Origin: Leishmania donovani
Lineage: Eukaryota; Euglenozoa; Kinetoplastea; Trypanosomatida; Trypanosomatidae
Length of the DNA stretch: 64,000 bases
Assembly (NCBI RefSeq): GCF_000227135.1
Contig: NC_018233.1
Coordinates: 1-64,000 of the forward strand
Direction: 5' to 3'
Made by a program: the position numbers and the translations under genes
Notes under the pieces: model-generated
The model's input: only the letters and a program-made list of their open reading frames with translations
Told to the model about the DNA's origin: nothing
Databases searched by the model: none
In this document: positions 11,320 to 21,854 of the stretch, one piece after another
Numbering within the stretch: the first letter of the stretch is position 1
Layout of the letters: every line of letters starts with the position of its first letter

Positions 11320-13347
11320 TCAGCGGCGCCTGATAGTCCACAGCTTGACCTTGTCGTCAAGAGAGGAGGTGAGCAACTTGTCCTCTCTGATGTCCATGTG
11401 GTAGACAGTGCTGAGGTGGCCGATGATGGTCTCTACGTGCTCGCCATCGCTGGTGCGCCACACCATGACGCTCCAGTCGCGGGCGCAGGAGAAGATGTAC
11501 GCGTCGTCTTCGGAGAAGATGGCGTGGTGCACTGATGTCTTGTGCCCGTCCATCGAGCGCAGGCGCGTGCCAGTCATTGAATCCCAGAGAATGAGTTCAT
11601 AGTCCATGCTGCCGCTGAGAACGTACCTGTCGTTGTGAGAGAAGACGACCGTCCACACGGTGCCGATATGGCCCACCAGTGACATGATCTCTCTGCCGGC
11701 GCCCCAGTCCCACAGCTTTATAACCCGGTCATCGCTGCCGGACACGACGAACTTGCCATTATCAGTGTTGCTGAAGGCGCACGAAAAAACGGCGAGGGAG
11801 TGACCCCTCAGCGTCACCAGCTTCGTCTGACTTTCGGCGTTCCACACGCGCACTGTGGTATCGCAGGAGGCGGACACGAGGAGTTCTCCGGTAGAGTTGT
11901 ACTTGACGCAGTACACCTTGTCCTCGTGCCCTTTGAGTGTGGCAACCTTGCTGCATGATGACGTGCTCCACAGTTTGATAGTGCGGTCATCGGAAGAGGA
12001 AGCGACGCGGTTGCCCTTTGGCGAGTAGTCGCAAGACAGCACAAAGCCGTTGTGCCCTCCTTTCATGACGGTGGAGACACCGGTGCGCAAGTTCCACAGG
12101 CGGATGGTGCGGTCGCGGCTGGCCGTAACGAACATGTCGCCCTTGGGCGAGAAGCAGCAGCAGTACACGGCGAGGGAGTGACCAGAGTAGCTGCGGGTCT
12201 CGGTGACGTTGAGCTCGCCGTTGGAGTACGCCAATGCCTTGGTCGTTGAGACCTGCATACCGCCGGGGGCCTGCTGACGGGTTTCCGTCAACCGGTCCTC
12301 CACCACCTTCTTTGGGAGCTCAGGGTTTGAGCAAATGAGGCGGACCTTCTTTGGGTCGTTCTGCATCGTCATTTCGAGGAACATGGCCAGCACGTCGTCA
12401 TCATCCATCATGATGATGTCGTCACCGTCGTAGAAGGACAACGCCATCTTGCGGCCAAACTTCTTCTCGACAATCTTATGAAAGTCGTCGAAGCTCATGT
12501 GAGGAGTGGCGTAGATAAGCTTCGTGCCGCTGGTGTTCTCTTCCTGAAGGTAAACCGGTATCTTACCCGACATGCGTGCCGTCAGTGCCAGCTCTGCATT
12601 GTCTTCCGTGTCTTTGGGCCGTTTCGGATCCTCACGCAAGAGGGCGGCCACATCCGGCGCCGGCTGCTGCAGCACCTGAAGAATAAAGTTGTTCAGGTCG
12701 TCGCGCTCCCTCTCGGACATACCGGTTATGCTGTCCATGGCGCTGCTGCCCGCCGCGCGCGAGGCAGCCGCGCCGTTGCCGGTGGAGCCTTCGGCATCCT
12801 GGCCCTTCGATTGGTTCTTCCTACTCTTGCGATCCTTGACCGCCTGCACCAAGAGCCAAATCTCCTCCTCCGTGGACGAATCTTCGGGCAGGTTCGTGCG
12901 GAACGTCTCCACTGCAAGCTCCTTGGTGAGCTCCTCCTGCTTGGAGAGGAGTTGCAGCACGGCGTTGCGCTTGCCGCTGGGCAGACCAACGTAGGAAAGT
13001 TGTTTGCCGCGGTAGCACAGTAAGATCTTCTGCGGCTTCTCCGCCTCATCGGCGGTATCCGACTGCGGAGGGGCGGCGGCAGCAGCTGACTCGTCTGGGT
13101 TGTTGCCGGCCTTCGCGCGAGTCTTCTTCTCGCGCGCTGATTTGGCTTCGTTGTACATCGCCATCACCTGCGTGTCGCTGTAGTCTTTGTGGTTGTCGAT
13201 GTTTTCGCGAAAGGTGGTCACCACGACAGTTTCATCGACGCCCATTTTGACCAGGATGTCCATCAGGTCCTTTGGGCGACGCTCAGGGTAGCCCTCGTAG
13301 GAGACGTTCTTCCCCCTGATCTTGAAGCCGAGCTTCTGCTTGGCCAT
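11320..13347 (-). CDS. WD40-repeat protein with duplicated N-terminal module and PB1-like domain
   Basis: 675 residues from the ATG at 13345-13347 (MAKQKLGFKIRG), ending in TGA at 11320-11322. In order: two related ~70-residue modules (about residues 5-75 and 107-178), each starting with a strand like KI/RGK-x-(V/L)-SY-x-G and ending in a helix; a linker; a PB1-like segment (about 262-340) with the acidic cluster IIMMDDDDVLAMF; and seven WD40 repeats (about 385-675) with the usual GH and WD-like pairs (SGHSLAV, GGHNGFV, KGHEDKV, RGHSLAV, VGHIGTV, DGHKTSV, IGHLSTV). The seven repeats should form one closed beta-propeller. No signal peptide or membrane segment. It is likely a scaffold in a multi-protein complex; the exact role is unknown. 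Confidence 0.92.
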   Translation of the reverse strand: MAKQKLGFKIRGKNVSYEGYPERRPKDLMDILVKMGVDETVVVTTFRENIDNHKDYSDTQVMAMYNEAKSAREKKTRAKAGNNPDESAAAAAPPQSDTADEAEKPQKILLCYRGKQLSYVGLPSGKRNAVLQLLSKQEELTKELAVETFRTNLPEDSSTEEEIWLLVQAVKDRKSRKNQSKGQDAEGSTGNGAAASRAAGSSAMDSITGMSERERDDLNNFILQVLQQPAPDVAALLREDPKRPKDTEDNAELALTARMSGKIPVYLQEENTSGTKLIYATPHMSFDDFHKIVEKKFGRKMALSFYDGDDIIMMDDDDVLAMFLEMTMQNDPKKVRLICSNPELPKKVVEDRLTETRQQAPGGMQVSTTKALAYSNGELNVTETRSYSGHSLAVYCCCFSPKGDMFVTASRDRTIRLWNLRTGVSTVMKGGHNGFVLSCDYSPKGNRVASSSDDRTIKLWSTSSCSKVATLKGHEDKVYCVKYNSTGELLVSASCDTTVRVWNAESQTKLVTLRGHSLAVFSCAFSNTDNGKFVVSGSDDRVIKLWDWGAGREIMSLVGHIGTVWTVVFSHNDRYVLSGSMDYELILWDSMTGTRLRSMDGHKTSVHHAIFSEDDAYIFSCARDWSVMVWRTSDGEHVETIIGHLSTVYHMDIREDKLLTSSLDDKVKLWTIRRR

Positions 13348-14204
13348 GGTTGATGCTGGTGTTGCGAAACGTGAAAGAGAGTAGGAGAGGGGCAGGCACA
13401 CTAAGAGGTGGGGGAAGGAAATGTTGCTGAAAGATAGTGTACGGAGAGGAGGAGTGCCTCTGTATGTATCTGTGCCGCTGTGCGTGCGTGTGCGAGAGGA
13501 GGGGGGCGGTGGGAAGAAAGGAAGCACAACAATGAAAAACTAAGGGATAGAGCGGTTGATGAAACAGAGAATCGCTCGCGCCGGATGTATACAATGAAAA
13601 ACAATATGATATCGCAAACTCCGCGGTAGTGGGAGGGCTGCGTAGGAGCGAGGGAAGTTCGGAGGCACACACAAACGGGAGCGAGAGAAGCAAGAGAGGC
13701 GAGAAAGAGGAGGAGGTCATGAAGGAGGGGGAGCAGGGAAGAGAGCACGCGTGTTAAGGGTGTAGACAGAGAGAGACAGACCGATGTGTTGACAGATTGA
13801 AGAGAGGTGAAGAAGGATGCGGCAGAAAAGATACACACAAAGAATATGCAAGGTGGAGAGAGCAGGCCTAGTCTCCGGCCTCTCCCTACGACAATGCGGC
13901 TGCGCAGTGTGTCGTGGGTGCACGTGTCTGTGCGTGGGTCGTTTGTTCGGTTTACTTCGGCGGTTTTCAAGCGCGTATGATTAGTGAAGAAGGTAGGCGC
14001 ACACTCATAGGCGCACAAGCCTAGACACGACGTCGTCGTCGTCATCCTCGGACAGCCAGCTCGGTAATGCTGAGGAAAGGAGAAAATCGGAGATATGACG
14101 ACGAGGGAAGAAGGAACCACGAAAAAACAAGGGGGCACGCGCTCAAGGCCACACTACGCAAGATCGAAGGGAGAAAGAGAGAGGCGGCGACAGCGGTGCT
14201 CTCA
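13348..14204. other. Intergenic region between mL46 and WD40 genes
   Basis: No gene seen. Directly upstream of the WD40 start the transcribed strand has a pyrimidine-rich tract (about 13365-13400) followed by an AG, a plausible trans-splice acceptor for that gene. Other open frames are low-complexity. Confidence 0.55.
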
Positions 14205-15080
14205 TCAAGCCTCGAAGGTGCCGTCGGCGCTGATGTCGAGGAGAGCCTTGAGCAGCTCTGAACTCTTGAAGGTGTCGCTGTACTGCAGCAGCTCGTGCCG
14301 GGTCACCCACGCGTGATCCTTCGGCTTGGGCTCGAACGAGGCAAACTGCGGGCGGCCGGCGAGGTACGTTGCCGCGTAGATGAATAGACGCGTGTTGTCG
14401 TCCTTCAGGAACACTGTCGCCTGCGGCGCGTTCGACCATACGTAGCAGTCCAGTCCATCGCTGTTCTGGGAGGAGATGGCGCGATCGGCCGTCATGCGGA
14501 GCGACTCATCGTCCTTGCGCGCCGTGTGTGGAATGGTCCACTTGCCTGTTGCCCCCTCCTGGACGATAAGGTACAGAAAGTCGTCTAGCTTGCGGTGCAG
14601 CGTGTGGCGCGGCGGTGGCGCGTCGCCCAAGGCGTTCGGTTGCCACAGGTCAGCGGATGTCAAGCGCTTCTCTGGGGAGTAGCGCTGCATCACCACCTTC
14701 ATGGCATCCTGGTAGAGCTCCAGCCCGAAGAAGTTGCCTTTGATCTGATTGGGGTCAGTGCGGCCGAGAATATCTATGGTCTGCCCGCGACTCGCGAAGA
14801 ACGCTGTTGCCGACTCGGCAGACTCGTGCCGGCTGTACCGCTGCTGTTCGCGCTCCAGAAGGTAGCCCATCTCTGCTTCGAGGGGGTGCGGAGAGTGCTT
14901 CACAACCGGATGACGGTGAAGGTAATAGCCAACGTGGATTCTCTGCGCCGTGGGCCTGTCATGGACGTGTACTTGGGGGATGATGGGAGTACGATGCTGC
15001 GAGTGAAAGGTGCGGCTCGACGAGAGCACTGACGACACCCTTGCCAGGACCAGCGGGCGGCTTGGTCTGGAGTAACGCAT
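14205..15080 (-). CDS. Mitochondrial large-subunit ribosomal protein mL46 (MRPL46-like)
   Basis: 291 residues from the ATG at 15078-15080. The N-terminus (MRYSRPSRPLVLARVSSVLS) is rich in Arg, Ser and Leu with no acidic residues, as for a mitochondrial import signal. The middle and C-terminal parts match the mL46 family by eye: a KLDDFLYLIV strand corresponding to the K/R-x-LYLLV segment, a TGKWTIPHTARKDDESLRMTADRAI stretch like the degenerate Nudix-fold helix, and a late strand with TRLFIYAATYLAG. The canonical Nudix catalytic glutamates are not evident, as expected for a structural ribosomal protein. Length is close to that of other mL46 proteins. Role: mitoribosome large subunit. Confidence 0.75.
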   Translation of the reverse strand: MRYSRPSRPLVLARVSSVLSSSRTFHSQHRTPIIPQVHVHDRPTAQRIHVGYYLHRHPVVKHSPHPLEAEMGYLLEREQQRYSRHESAESATAFFASRGQTIDILGRTDPNQIKGNFFGLELYQDAMKVVMQRYSPEKRLTSADLWQPNALGDAPPPRHTLHRKLDDFLYLIVQEGATGKWTIPHTARKDDESLRMTADRAISSQNSDGLDCYVWSNAPQATVFLKDDNTRLFIYAATYLAGRPQFASFEPKPKDHAWVTRHELLQYSDTFKSSELLKALLDISADGTFEA

Positions 15081-18000
15081 CCCCCTTGTCGGAACGGTAT
15101 CTTTCTACCGGTGTGCGTGCGTGCGCACGAGACTACAACGAAGCATGAGACAGCGTCTGGAACGCTGTCAGAAGAGGTGGTGAGGAGATGGCAGCGACCC
15201 TGCGGGGAAATCGGCACGGTGCCCTTCGCGTAGCGGGGAGGGAGGAGGAAAGAAAGGTGCGGGTGGTGGCATGGACGCAGCTCACCGAGGATGCGCCAAA
15301 GAGGAACAGTCGTGGAGGGAAGCGGCGGGGGCGCCAATGGCATCGAGGGTCGCAGCGTTGGAGGCGAGAGAAAGAAAAAGGAAGGTTGCTGCTGGACGGT
15401 GAAGCGCACTCACTCACCGAGAATGTGATGTGAGGACTGAGGTCGCGGGAGAGGTTGTTTTGCTTTCTTCTTCCTTAATGGCGTCTGTGGGGGAGGAAAA
15501 GGGAGCAGTCAGACACACACAGTACCAGTGCAACCCGGCGCATGTGTACGAGTGAGCAGAGGAGAGTGCCGTAGAGCGAAACACGGTAGAGCGTCAGCTG
15601 CTGTCGGTGTGCACAGCAACTGAAGAAGTCTGTGTACACCGATCAACGACCTCCGCCTTGTGGGAGCCGTGAGAAGAAGTCTTTGAGCGGCGGACAAGCC
15701 CTTCGAGATTCGTGGGGCACTGTACATAGTCGTTGACAGTAGTGCCTACGCGGCTCTCCGCCACGAGGGGCTGTTGTTGGAGCGCGTAGGAAACTTCGAT
15801 GAGGAGTGCGTCGGGGGGGGGGGAATTGCAGGGTTCGGGGGATGCACCGCCACTTGGCGGCCACAGATCTCAGATGGCCCTTTTGCACCGAGTTCGTAGG
15901 AAGACGAGGGCGGAGGGGAGCAAAGGGCTACGTGAGCTGGCGCTGCGGTAGCGCTTGCCTTGGGCGTCCGTGCAAGCAGCTTTAGACGGTACGGGCGCTG
16001 TGGTTGCAACAGCGCCCTGCCACCACCATGGCACAGGAAACGGACGCGGAGATTCGTTACGGGGTTCGAAAGCTACGCTTCCTGAGTGACCAGTGGATCT
16101 GAAGTGTCATAGCCGACGTATTGGATCTCCAGAACTCTTGCATTGGTCACCATTCTCAGTGTCACGACGCCCGCATGCACGACTCGTAGCTTCAGACACG
16201 GGGAGAAAGCGTCGATGTGAAAGGAGAGTGAGGGATTGGGCGGCGAAGCTGGGGCTTCCCGCACCGCTGTCTCTGCCCCCTAATCCCGCCCTCCTCCACA
16301 AACGTATAGCATCAGCGGCTCCGAAGCACGTCGCTGTCGCCCCAGCTGCACACAATGGAGTGCACCACCTCAACGTTCATGGCGGAGTCGTTCAACAAAG
16401 AAAATGAGAGGAGAGGGAGAGAGACACTTACAGCAAACGGGGAGAAGGCGCGGCGGTGACGGAAACCACAGCCGTATTATGTGGATGTGTGTGTTTGTGT
16501 GTGTGTGTGTGGCCGCCACGGCATTTACAGTCGTGGCGTCAGATGGCAAGTGCTCAGGAGAGGCTTTCGCATCCTGAGAGCAGAGGAGAAAAAGGAAAGC
16601 CGGGAAATGAGAAAAATGGACAGTGAGGGGTTCAGATCGGAGTCCAATGGAGTCAGCCTCAGGAATCCCTCACAGATGCTGCCCGTGCGTGCATCAACTA
16701 CATAATGGCAGAATGCACCGGTTGAAGTAGAGCTAGCGGCCCGCGGGCTGTTGAGCGGTGAGTTCCTGCTCATGGAAAAAGAGACAAGCATCTGCCCACC
16801 ATTTTGATATGCAGCCCCCACTTCCTTTTTCGTCTTCCCCTGCGCGTGTGTATCCTGTCCTCGCGCATGCTACGCAATACGCCGCACTTGTCGTTACTCT
16901 GAGTAACCCACCTACGGCACTACCGCAGCCACCTCGCTCCCTCGTACGGGCATTTTCCACATTGTGTCACTGCTTCACGTTCTGCTCGTAATTTTTTGAT
17001 TGGCGCCCAGCGTAGTCGTTCTTACTGTACTGAATTCCGCTGCTAATCCAGAGTACCACCCCAGCGAGACACATGAAGGGGCATGCCCATACGCACCCAC
17101 ATAGAAGCACAGAAGACAGCCAACTCGTTCATGTCTCACGCACTGCCGCACACGTGCGTGTGCCCAAGCCGAGCGACTCAACAGTCTCTGGCTGCCCCAT
17201 CCGTCTTCTCCGTGGTGCACGCATATATGTCTGTGGGCGCCTGGATAGACCAAGAAAGCAAAAAGGGGGAAGGATAACAACATCCATGTCCTCCTCAGGA
17301 CCCCACATTCTCGGCACCTGAGAAAAACAAAGACTCCTCGCACGTCTATGGTTCTTCTCTTCAACGCATCGTCACCGCGGCGTGCTTGCGCGAGTGCGGG
17401 GAAGAAGGTCAGATTCTACTCCTTTACTGTCCGTTTCTGTGTGTCTATCACTCAAATCTCCACACACTTCTCCATAGGCGCACGCACACACGTACTGGAG
17501 GGTGCGCTACTACTATGTGCGCTCTCTTGGGAGACAGGGACTGAAGTAGGAGAAGAGAGGGCCGAATGGGGCTATCAAGAGACGAAAAGACGCGAGCGAG
17601 CAGCACCCATAGAGGAGAGAGAGCAGAGAGAGAATCGGACATGGGGGACGCTGATAAGGAGAAGGCTGAGAATGGGCAACACCAGCGTGAAAACAACGCG
17701 ACGTGCGACTGACCGCCGGCTAAAGAAGAGAGTGAAAAGGTGAAAAGGAGAAAGCCCAGAAGAAAAAGGACACAATCAGCGTATGCAAACGCAGGCGCGC
17801 GTACCACCACAAGCCTCGCAGTCCTGCGTCAGCATGTGTCTGCCTGTGTGTTTGCACACCGACAAGACGCTACACGCGCACGTACATGCACCGTTGGATG
17901 CCTCAATCTCCTTCAGAGACCAAGACCCACGTGCTCAACATCAGCAACGAGAAGATTGCGGCTTCGGCCCACACGTAACACCCAAGTGAAACAAAGAAAA

Positions 18001-18986
18001 AGCGAAGCAACATGGGAATGCGCTCTTACAGCTACGGCACGAAAACGCGCGCGTCCGGATGTGTGCGAGTGCAGGTGCACAAGCATGTCGGCACATCGTC
18101 GCCTTTTTGCTATCGCGTCTCGCCGCAGATGCACACAAGAAACAACTATGCTTAAAACCCATATTCACCACTAAGTGTTTCACATGGCAGGCCTTCCTCG
18201 CAATAGCGCTGGCGATTCCCTTGCTTACACCCCCCGGCACACAGCCCAACCTCTACCCTTTAACACGCGCACGTGACAGCAACCGTCGAGGACAGCCGCC
18301 TCCGTACGTCAGGACGGGGTATATGTATGGCACCAGACACGTTCTCTATTGAGTCGCTGAGTGCCTTCTCTCCCCATCTTGCTTCTTTTTCTCCCCCCGC
18401 TCCCGTTTCAACTACGTCGTTAGAGGATAGCTCGGGCAAGGAAGGAAAGGGCAAGGTGGCGGTGTGTGTGCCAGCGCGCTCGTAAGCAGGGGACGGGGGT
18501 AGAAGGGAAAAACATGAGAACATGCCGAAATGCCGAGCAGGAACGATGCAGCAGCACACAACACAGAAAAAAGTTTCAGCAACAGCGACCTACAGACGCC
18601 GTCCAACACTGTGAGCGACACGCAGGTGATTGACATCCCGCGTACCTAAAGCTTCCGGGAAGAATGCACGCAGAGACGCGCACACAGAGAGAGAGGAGCG
18701 AGCACGAGAGCCATTTATGAGAAGGGGAACAAAGGCAAGAAAGCCGAGGCGCACATCAGAAAATCGGGGCAGAGGGCAAAACCCGCCTAGACGGGGGGAT
18801 CGAGAAGGAGAACCACACAAATCAGCAAGCGCATACAGAGAGAGAAAACATCACAGGCGTGGAGACGTGTGCGCTTGTGTCCGTGCACGGGCACTCCGAC
18901 AGGCACCGACAAAGGCAAACATTGTGGCTTACCAGCCACGTACACTCGACGCTGAAGCCCCGCTGACGGCGTCACCGGCGTTGCGG
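15081..18986. other. Long intergenic region upstream of mL46
   Basis: Nearly 4 kb without a supported gene on either strand. Notable items are a perfect hairpin at 15993-16017, a short TG repeat at 16485-16511, and a mixed-composition block (about 15,950-16,390) that is less purine-biased than its surroundings and could be an old retroposon remnant; I could not align it convincingly to the other repeats. Confidence 0.5.
15993..16017. other. Perfect 9-bp hairpin
   Basis: GGGCGCTGT and its reverse complement ACAGCGCCC are separated by a 7-nt loop (GGTTGCA). No T-run follows on either strand. It may be a structural element of an untranslated region or chance. Confidence 0.6.
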
Positions 18987-18987
18987 C

Positions 18988-19819
18988 CGCTAGCGCGGGT
19001 GAGCTACCGGTCCGAGAGGAAGGAGGAGATAAGGGGAAACAGAAAGGGAAGCGAGCGAAAGGGGTGTGAAGAGATGATGATGGAGGCTTTTCTCCTTCGT
19101 GGCCGCTCTCCGTCATAGAACGCGAACTCAACCCCACACGACCCCCTCCCCCCTCAGCCTGCCACTGGCCCCATCGTGCGCTGCCAAGCAGCCCTAGATG
19201 CGTGTTTTACAGCCATGCGCCGACTCCGCTACTGGAGCAGGGCCTGGGCAGCACACTCTACCCACCACCCGCTCCGCAGGTCGCCCCNNNNNNNNNNNNN
19301 NNNNNNNNNNNNNNNNNNNNNNNNNNNNNNNNNNNNNNNNNNNNNNNNNNNNNNNNNNNNNNNNNNNNNNNNNNNNNNNNNNNNNNCATAGAACGCGAAC
19401 TCAACCCCACACGACCCCCTCCCCCCTCAGCCTGCCACTGGCCCCATCGTGCGCTGCCAAGCAGCCCTAGATGCGTGTTTTACAGCCATGCGCCGACTCC
19501 GCTACTGGAGCAGGGCCTGGGCAGCACACTCTACCCACCACCCGCTCCGCAGGTCGCCCCACAGCCGCTCCCACATCACGCCGGTCGCCACCCCTGGTGC
19601 GTCCCCCTCACGGCGGCCCAGGCTCCCCACACCAGCGGGCAGTGCGAGAGGGCCGGGTGTGAGACGTTCGCGCCACGTTGGCATTCCGCCTAATCTACGG
19701 CTGGTGCAGACGCGTTCACTGTCGCAGGTCGCTCTCGCGCAGCGCCATCCACGGTCTGATCGCCGACATCAGCAGCGATACATCGCTCTGATCGCACCCT
19801 CCGTTGTAGGCACTTGACC
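18988..19819 (+). repeat. First unit(s) of 559-bp tandem repeat, interrupted by gap
   Basis: A unit of ~126 bp of flank beginning GCTAGCGCGGGTGAG plus ~433 bp of the 564-bp element, ending at GCACTTGACC. After subtracting the false duplication across the N gap (19114-19287 repeated at 19387-19560), the spacing to the next unit is 559 bp. The copy number may be underestimated because the contigs break here. Confidence 0.8.
19288..19386. other. Assembly gap (99 N) with duplicated flanks
   Basis: The 174 bp left of the gap (19114-19287) recur right of it (19387-19560). This is either an unmerged contig overlap or, because it lies within a tandem repeat, a collapsed repeat unit. Confidence 0.85.
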
Positions 19820-20510
19820 CGCTAGCGCGGGTGAGCTACCGGTCCGAGAGGAAGGAGGAGATAAGGGGAAACAGAAAGGGAAGCGAGCGAAAGGGGTGTG
19901 AAGAGATGATGATGGAGGCTTTTCTCCTTCGTGGCCGCTCTCCGTCATAGAACGCGAACTCAACCCCACACGACCCCCTCCCCCCTCAGCCTGCCACTGG
20001 CCCCATCGTGCGCTGCCAAGCAGCCCTAGATGCGTGTTTTACAGCCATGCGCCGACTCCGCTACTGGAGCAGGGCCTGGGCAGCACACTCTACCCACCAC
20101 CCGCTCCGCAGGTCGCCCCACAGCCGCTCCCACATCACGCCGGTCGCCACCCCTGGTGCGTCCCCCTCACGGCGGCCCAGGCTCCCCACACCAGCGGGCA
20201 GTGCGAGAGGGCCGGGTGTGAGACGTTCGCGCCACGTTGGCATTCCGCCTAATCTACGGCTGGTGCAGACGCGTTCACTGTCGCAGGTCGCTCTCGCGCA
20301 GCGCCATCCACGGTCTGATCGCCGACATCAGCAGCGATACATCGCTCTGATCGCACCCTCCGTTGTAGGCACTTGACCCTGTCACCACCACAGGTAGCTC
20401 GGCACTAGCAGGGGATAAGAAGAGGAGGGGCTGCTCCGGCTTCTCTCCACACAGAGCGTGGCATCACTAGACATTGAGACACCACGCGCTGAGGTGTCCC
20501 CACGTCGTCA
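19820..20510 (+). repeat. Second tandem unit containing the full 564-bp element
   Basis: It starts with the same GCTAGCGCGGGTGAG flank as 18988 and contains the complete element 19947-20510, which is the inverted partner of 6471-7034. Unlike the previous unit it continues past GCACTTGACC into CTGTCACCACCACAGG and on to CACGTCGTCA. Confidence 0.85.
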
Positions 20511-20577
20511 AAGGCTGACACAAATACAGGAACGAAAAAGAAGACAGAAGGGGCAAGTGGTGCGGAGCACGCGAGCG

Positions 20578-20676
20578 NNNNNNNNNNNNNNNNNNNNNNN
20601 NNNNNNNNNNNNNNNNNNNNNNNNNNNNNNNNNNNNNNNNNNNNNNNNNNNNNNNNNNNNNNNNNNNNNNNNNNNN
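20578..20676. other. Assembly gap (99 N) with duplicated flanks
   Basis: The 329 bp left of the gap (20249-20577) are repeated right of it (20677-21005), reaching exactly to the gap edge (GCACGCGAGCG). The extra copy of the element's end at 20677-20937 is therefore not counted as a third real repeat. Confidence 0.88.
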
Positions 20677-21005
20677 CTAATCTACGGCTGGTGCAGACGC
20701 GTTCACTGTCGCAGGTCGCTCTCGCGCAGCGCCATCCACGGTCTGATCGCCGACATCAGCAGCGATACATCGCTCTGATCGCACCCTCCGTTGTAGGCAC
20801 TTGACCCTGTCACCACCACAGGTAGCTCGGCACTAGCAGGGGATAAGAAGAGGAGGGGCTGCTCCGGCTTCTCTCCACACAGAGCGTGGCATCACTAGAC
20901 ATTGAGACACCACGCGCTGAGGTGTCCCCACGTCGTCAAAGGCTGACACAAATACAGGAACGAAAAAGAAGACAGAAGGGGCAAGTGGTGCGGAGCACGC
21001 GAGCG

Positions 21006-21854
21006 GGGGGAGAGGGGGCAACAGTGCAGGCAGAGCAGGTAAACAGAGGATGGGGGTGCGGAGGAGGAACAGAGTTGCGGCGCTCCCTCGGAAACACTCG
21101 CCACCAGCGTCAATCGCCTCGTACCCTCCCTCCCTTATTCGGTCACCGCTCGTTTATGAGGAAGAGGGGTAGAGAGATAAGACGTATCGGAAGTGGGGCT
21201 CGCGTGTGCGTGTCGGCGATCCAGAGGAGAGCGGGAGGGGGGGGAGCTGGACAGAGGCGGCTGCGGCGAAGAGAAGAGGAGCAGAGAAAAGATGGCGTGA
21301 AGGCAAATGAAACGAGGAGAAACAGAGGAGAGGAAAACATGCGTTGTTGGAAGCACAAACACACGCACATCGTAGCAAAGAAGGGAAGAGATCAACGAGA
21401 AACCATTGTACAAGAGAAGGGCGGTGGAATCGAGAGAAGAGACAAGAAAAAAGAAGAAAGGGGGCCATCCGTCACTACCATCATCGTCGCCAAGGAACTC
21501 GTCACTGCGTTAACACCAATATATACATACACAAGCACGCAAATCCGCGCCTAAACGCAAGCACTCGTAAAGAAGTGCATAAACGTCGCGTCTCATCATG
21601 GGGGAGGGGTCGACACGGACACACACGCAGCGACTACACGGAAGGCCCGCTTGCTTTCGTTGGTGTCAGCCACCGTTTGCACTCACGACTCGAACGACTC
21701 GCGTGTGATGCGTTTCTTTTCTTTCGTTGCTATCAAATATGCAGCTTCCTTTCCCGCGTCGCTCCTTCACTTGCACTCCCTCTCTTACTGTTGTGCGCAG
21801 GGGGGGGGACACGAAAGAGACGGGGCTAAGAGGGAGGAAGCCATTTGCCGTTCT
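21006..21854. other. Spacer downstream of the Pumilio gene
   Basis: No gene seen. Purine-rich on the plus strand until ~21,460. Likely 3' UTR of the Pumilio mRNA on the minus strand. Confidence 0.5.

Noticed and set aside
15950..16390. A possible further retroposon copy
   Set aside because: Only a short string (GCATGCACGACT) resembles the 62-kb repeat; not enough to call.
19449..20376. 122-codon open frames repeated at 6605-6973 (minus), 19449-19817 and 20008-20376 (plus)
   Set aside because: Repeated only because the DNA element is repeated; Arg/Pro/Ser-rich, present on both strands, and no protein family recognised.
20677..20937. A third copy of the end of the 564-bp element
   Set aside because: Identical to 20249-20509 and bounded exactly by a 99-N gap; treated as contig overlap.
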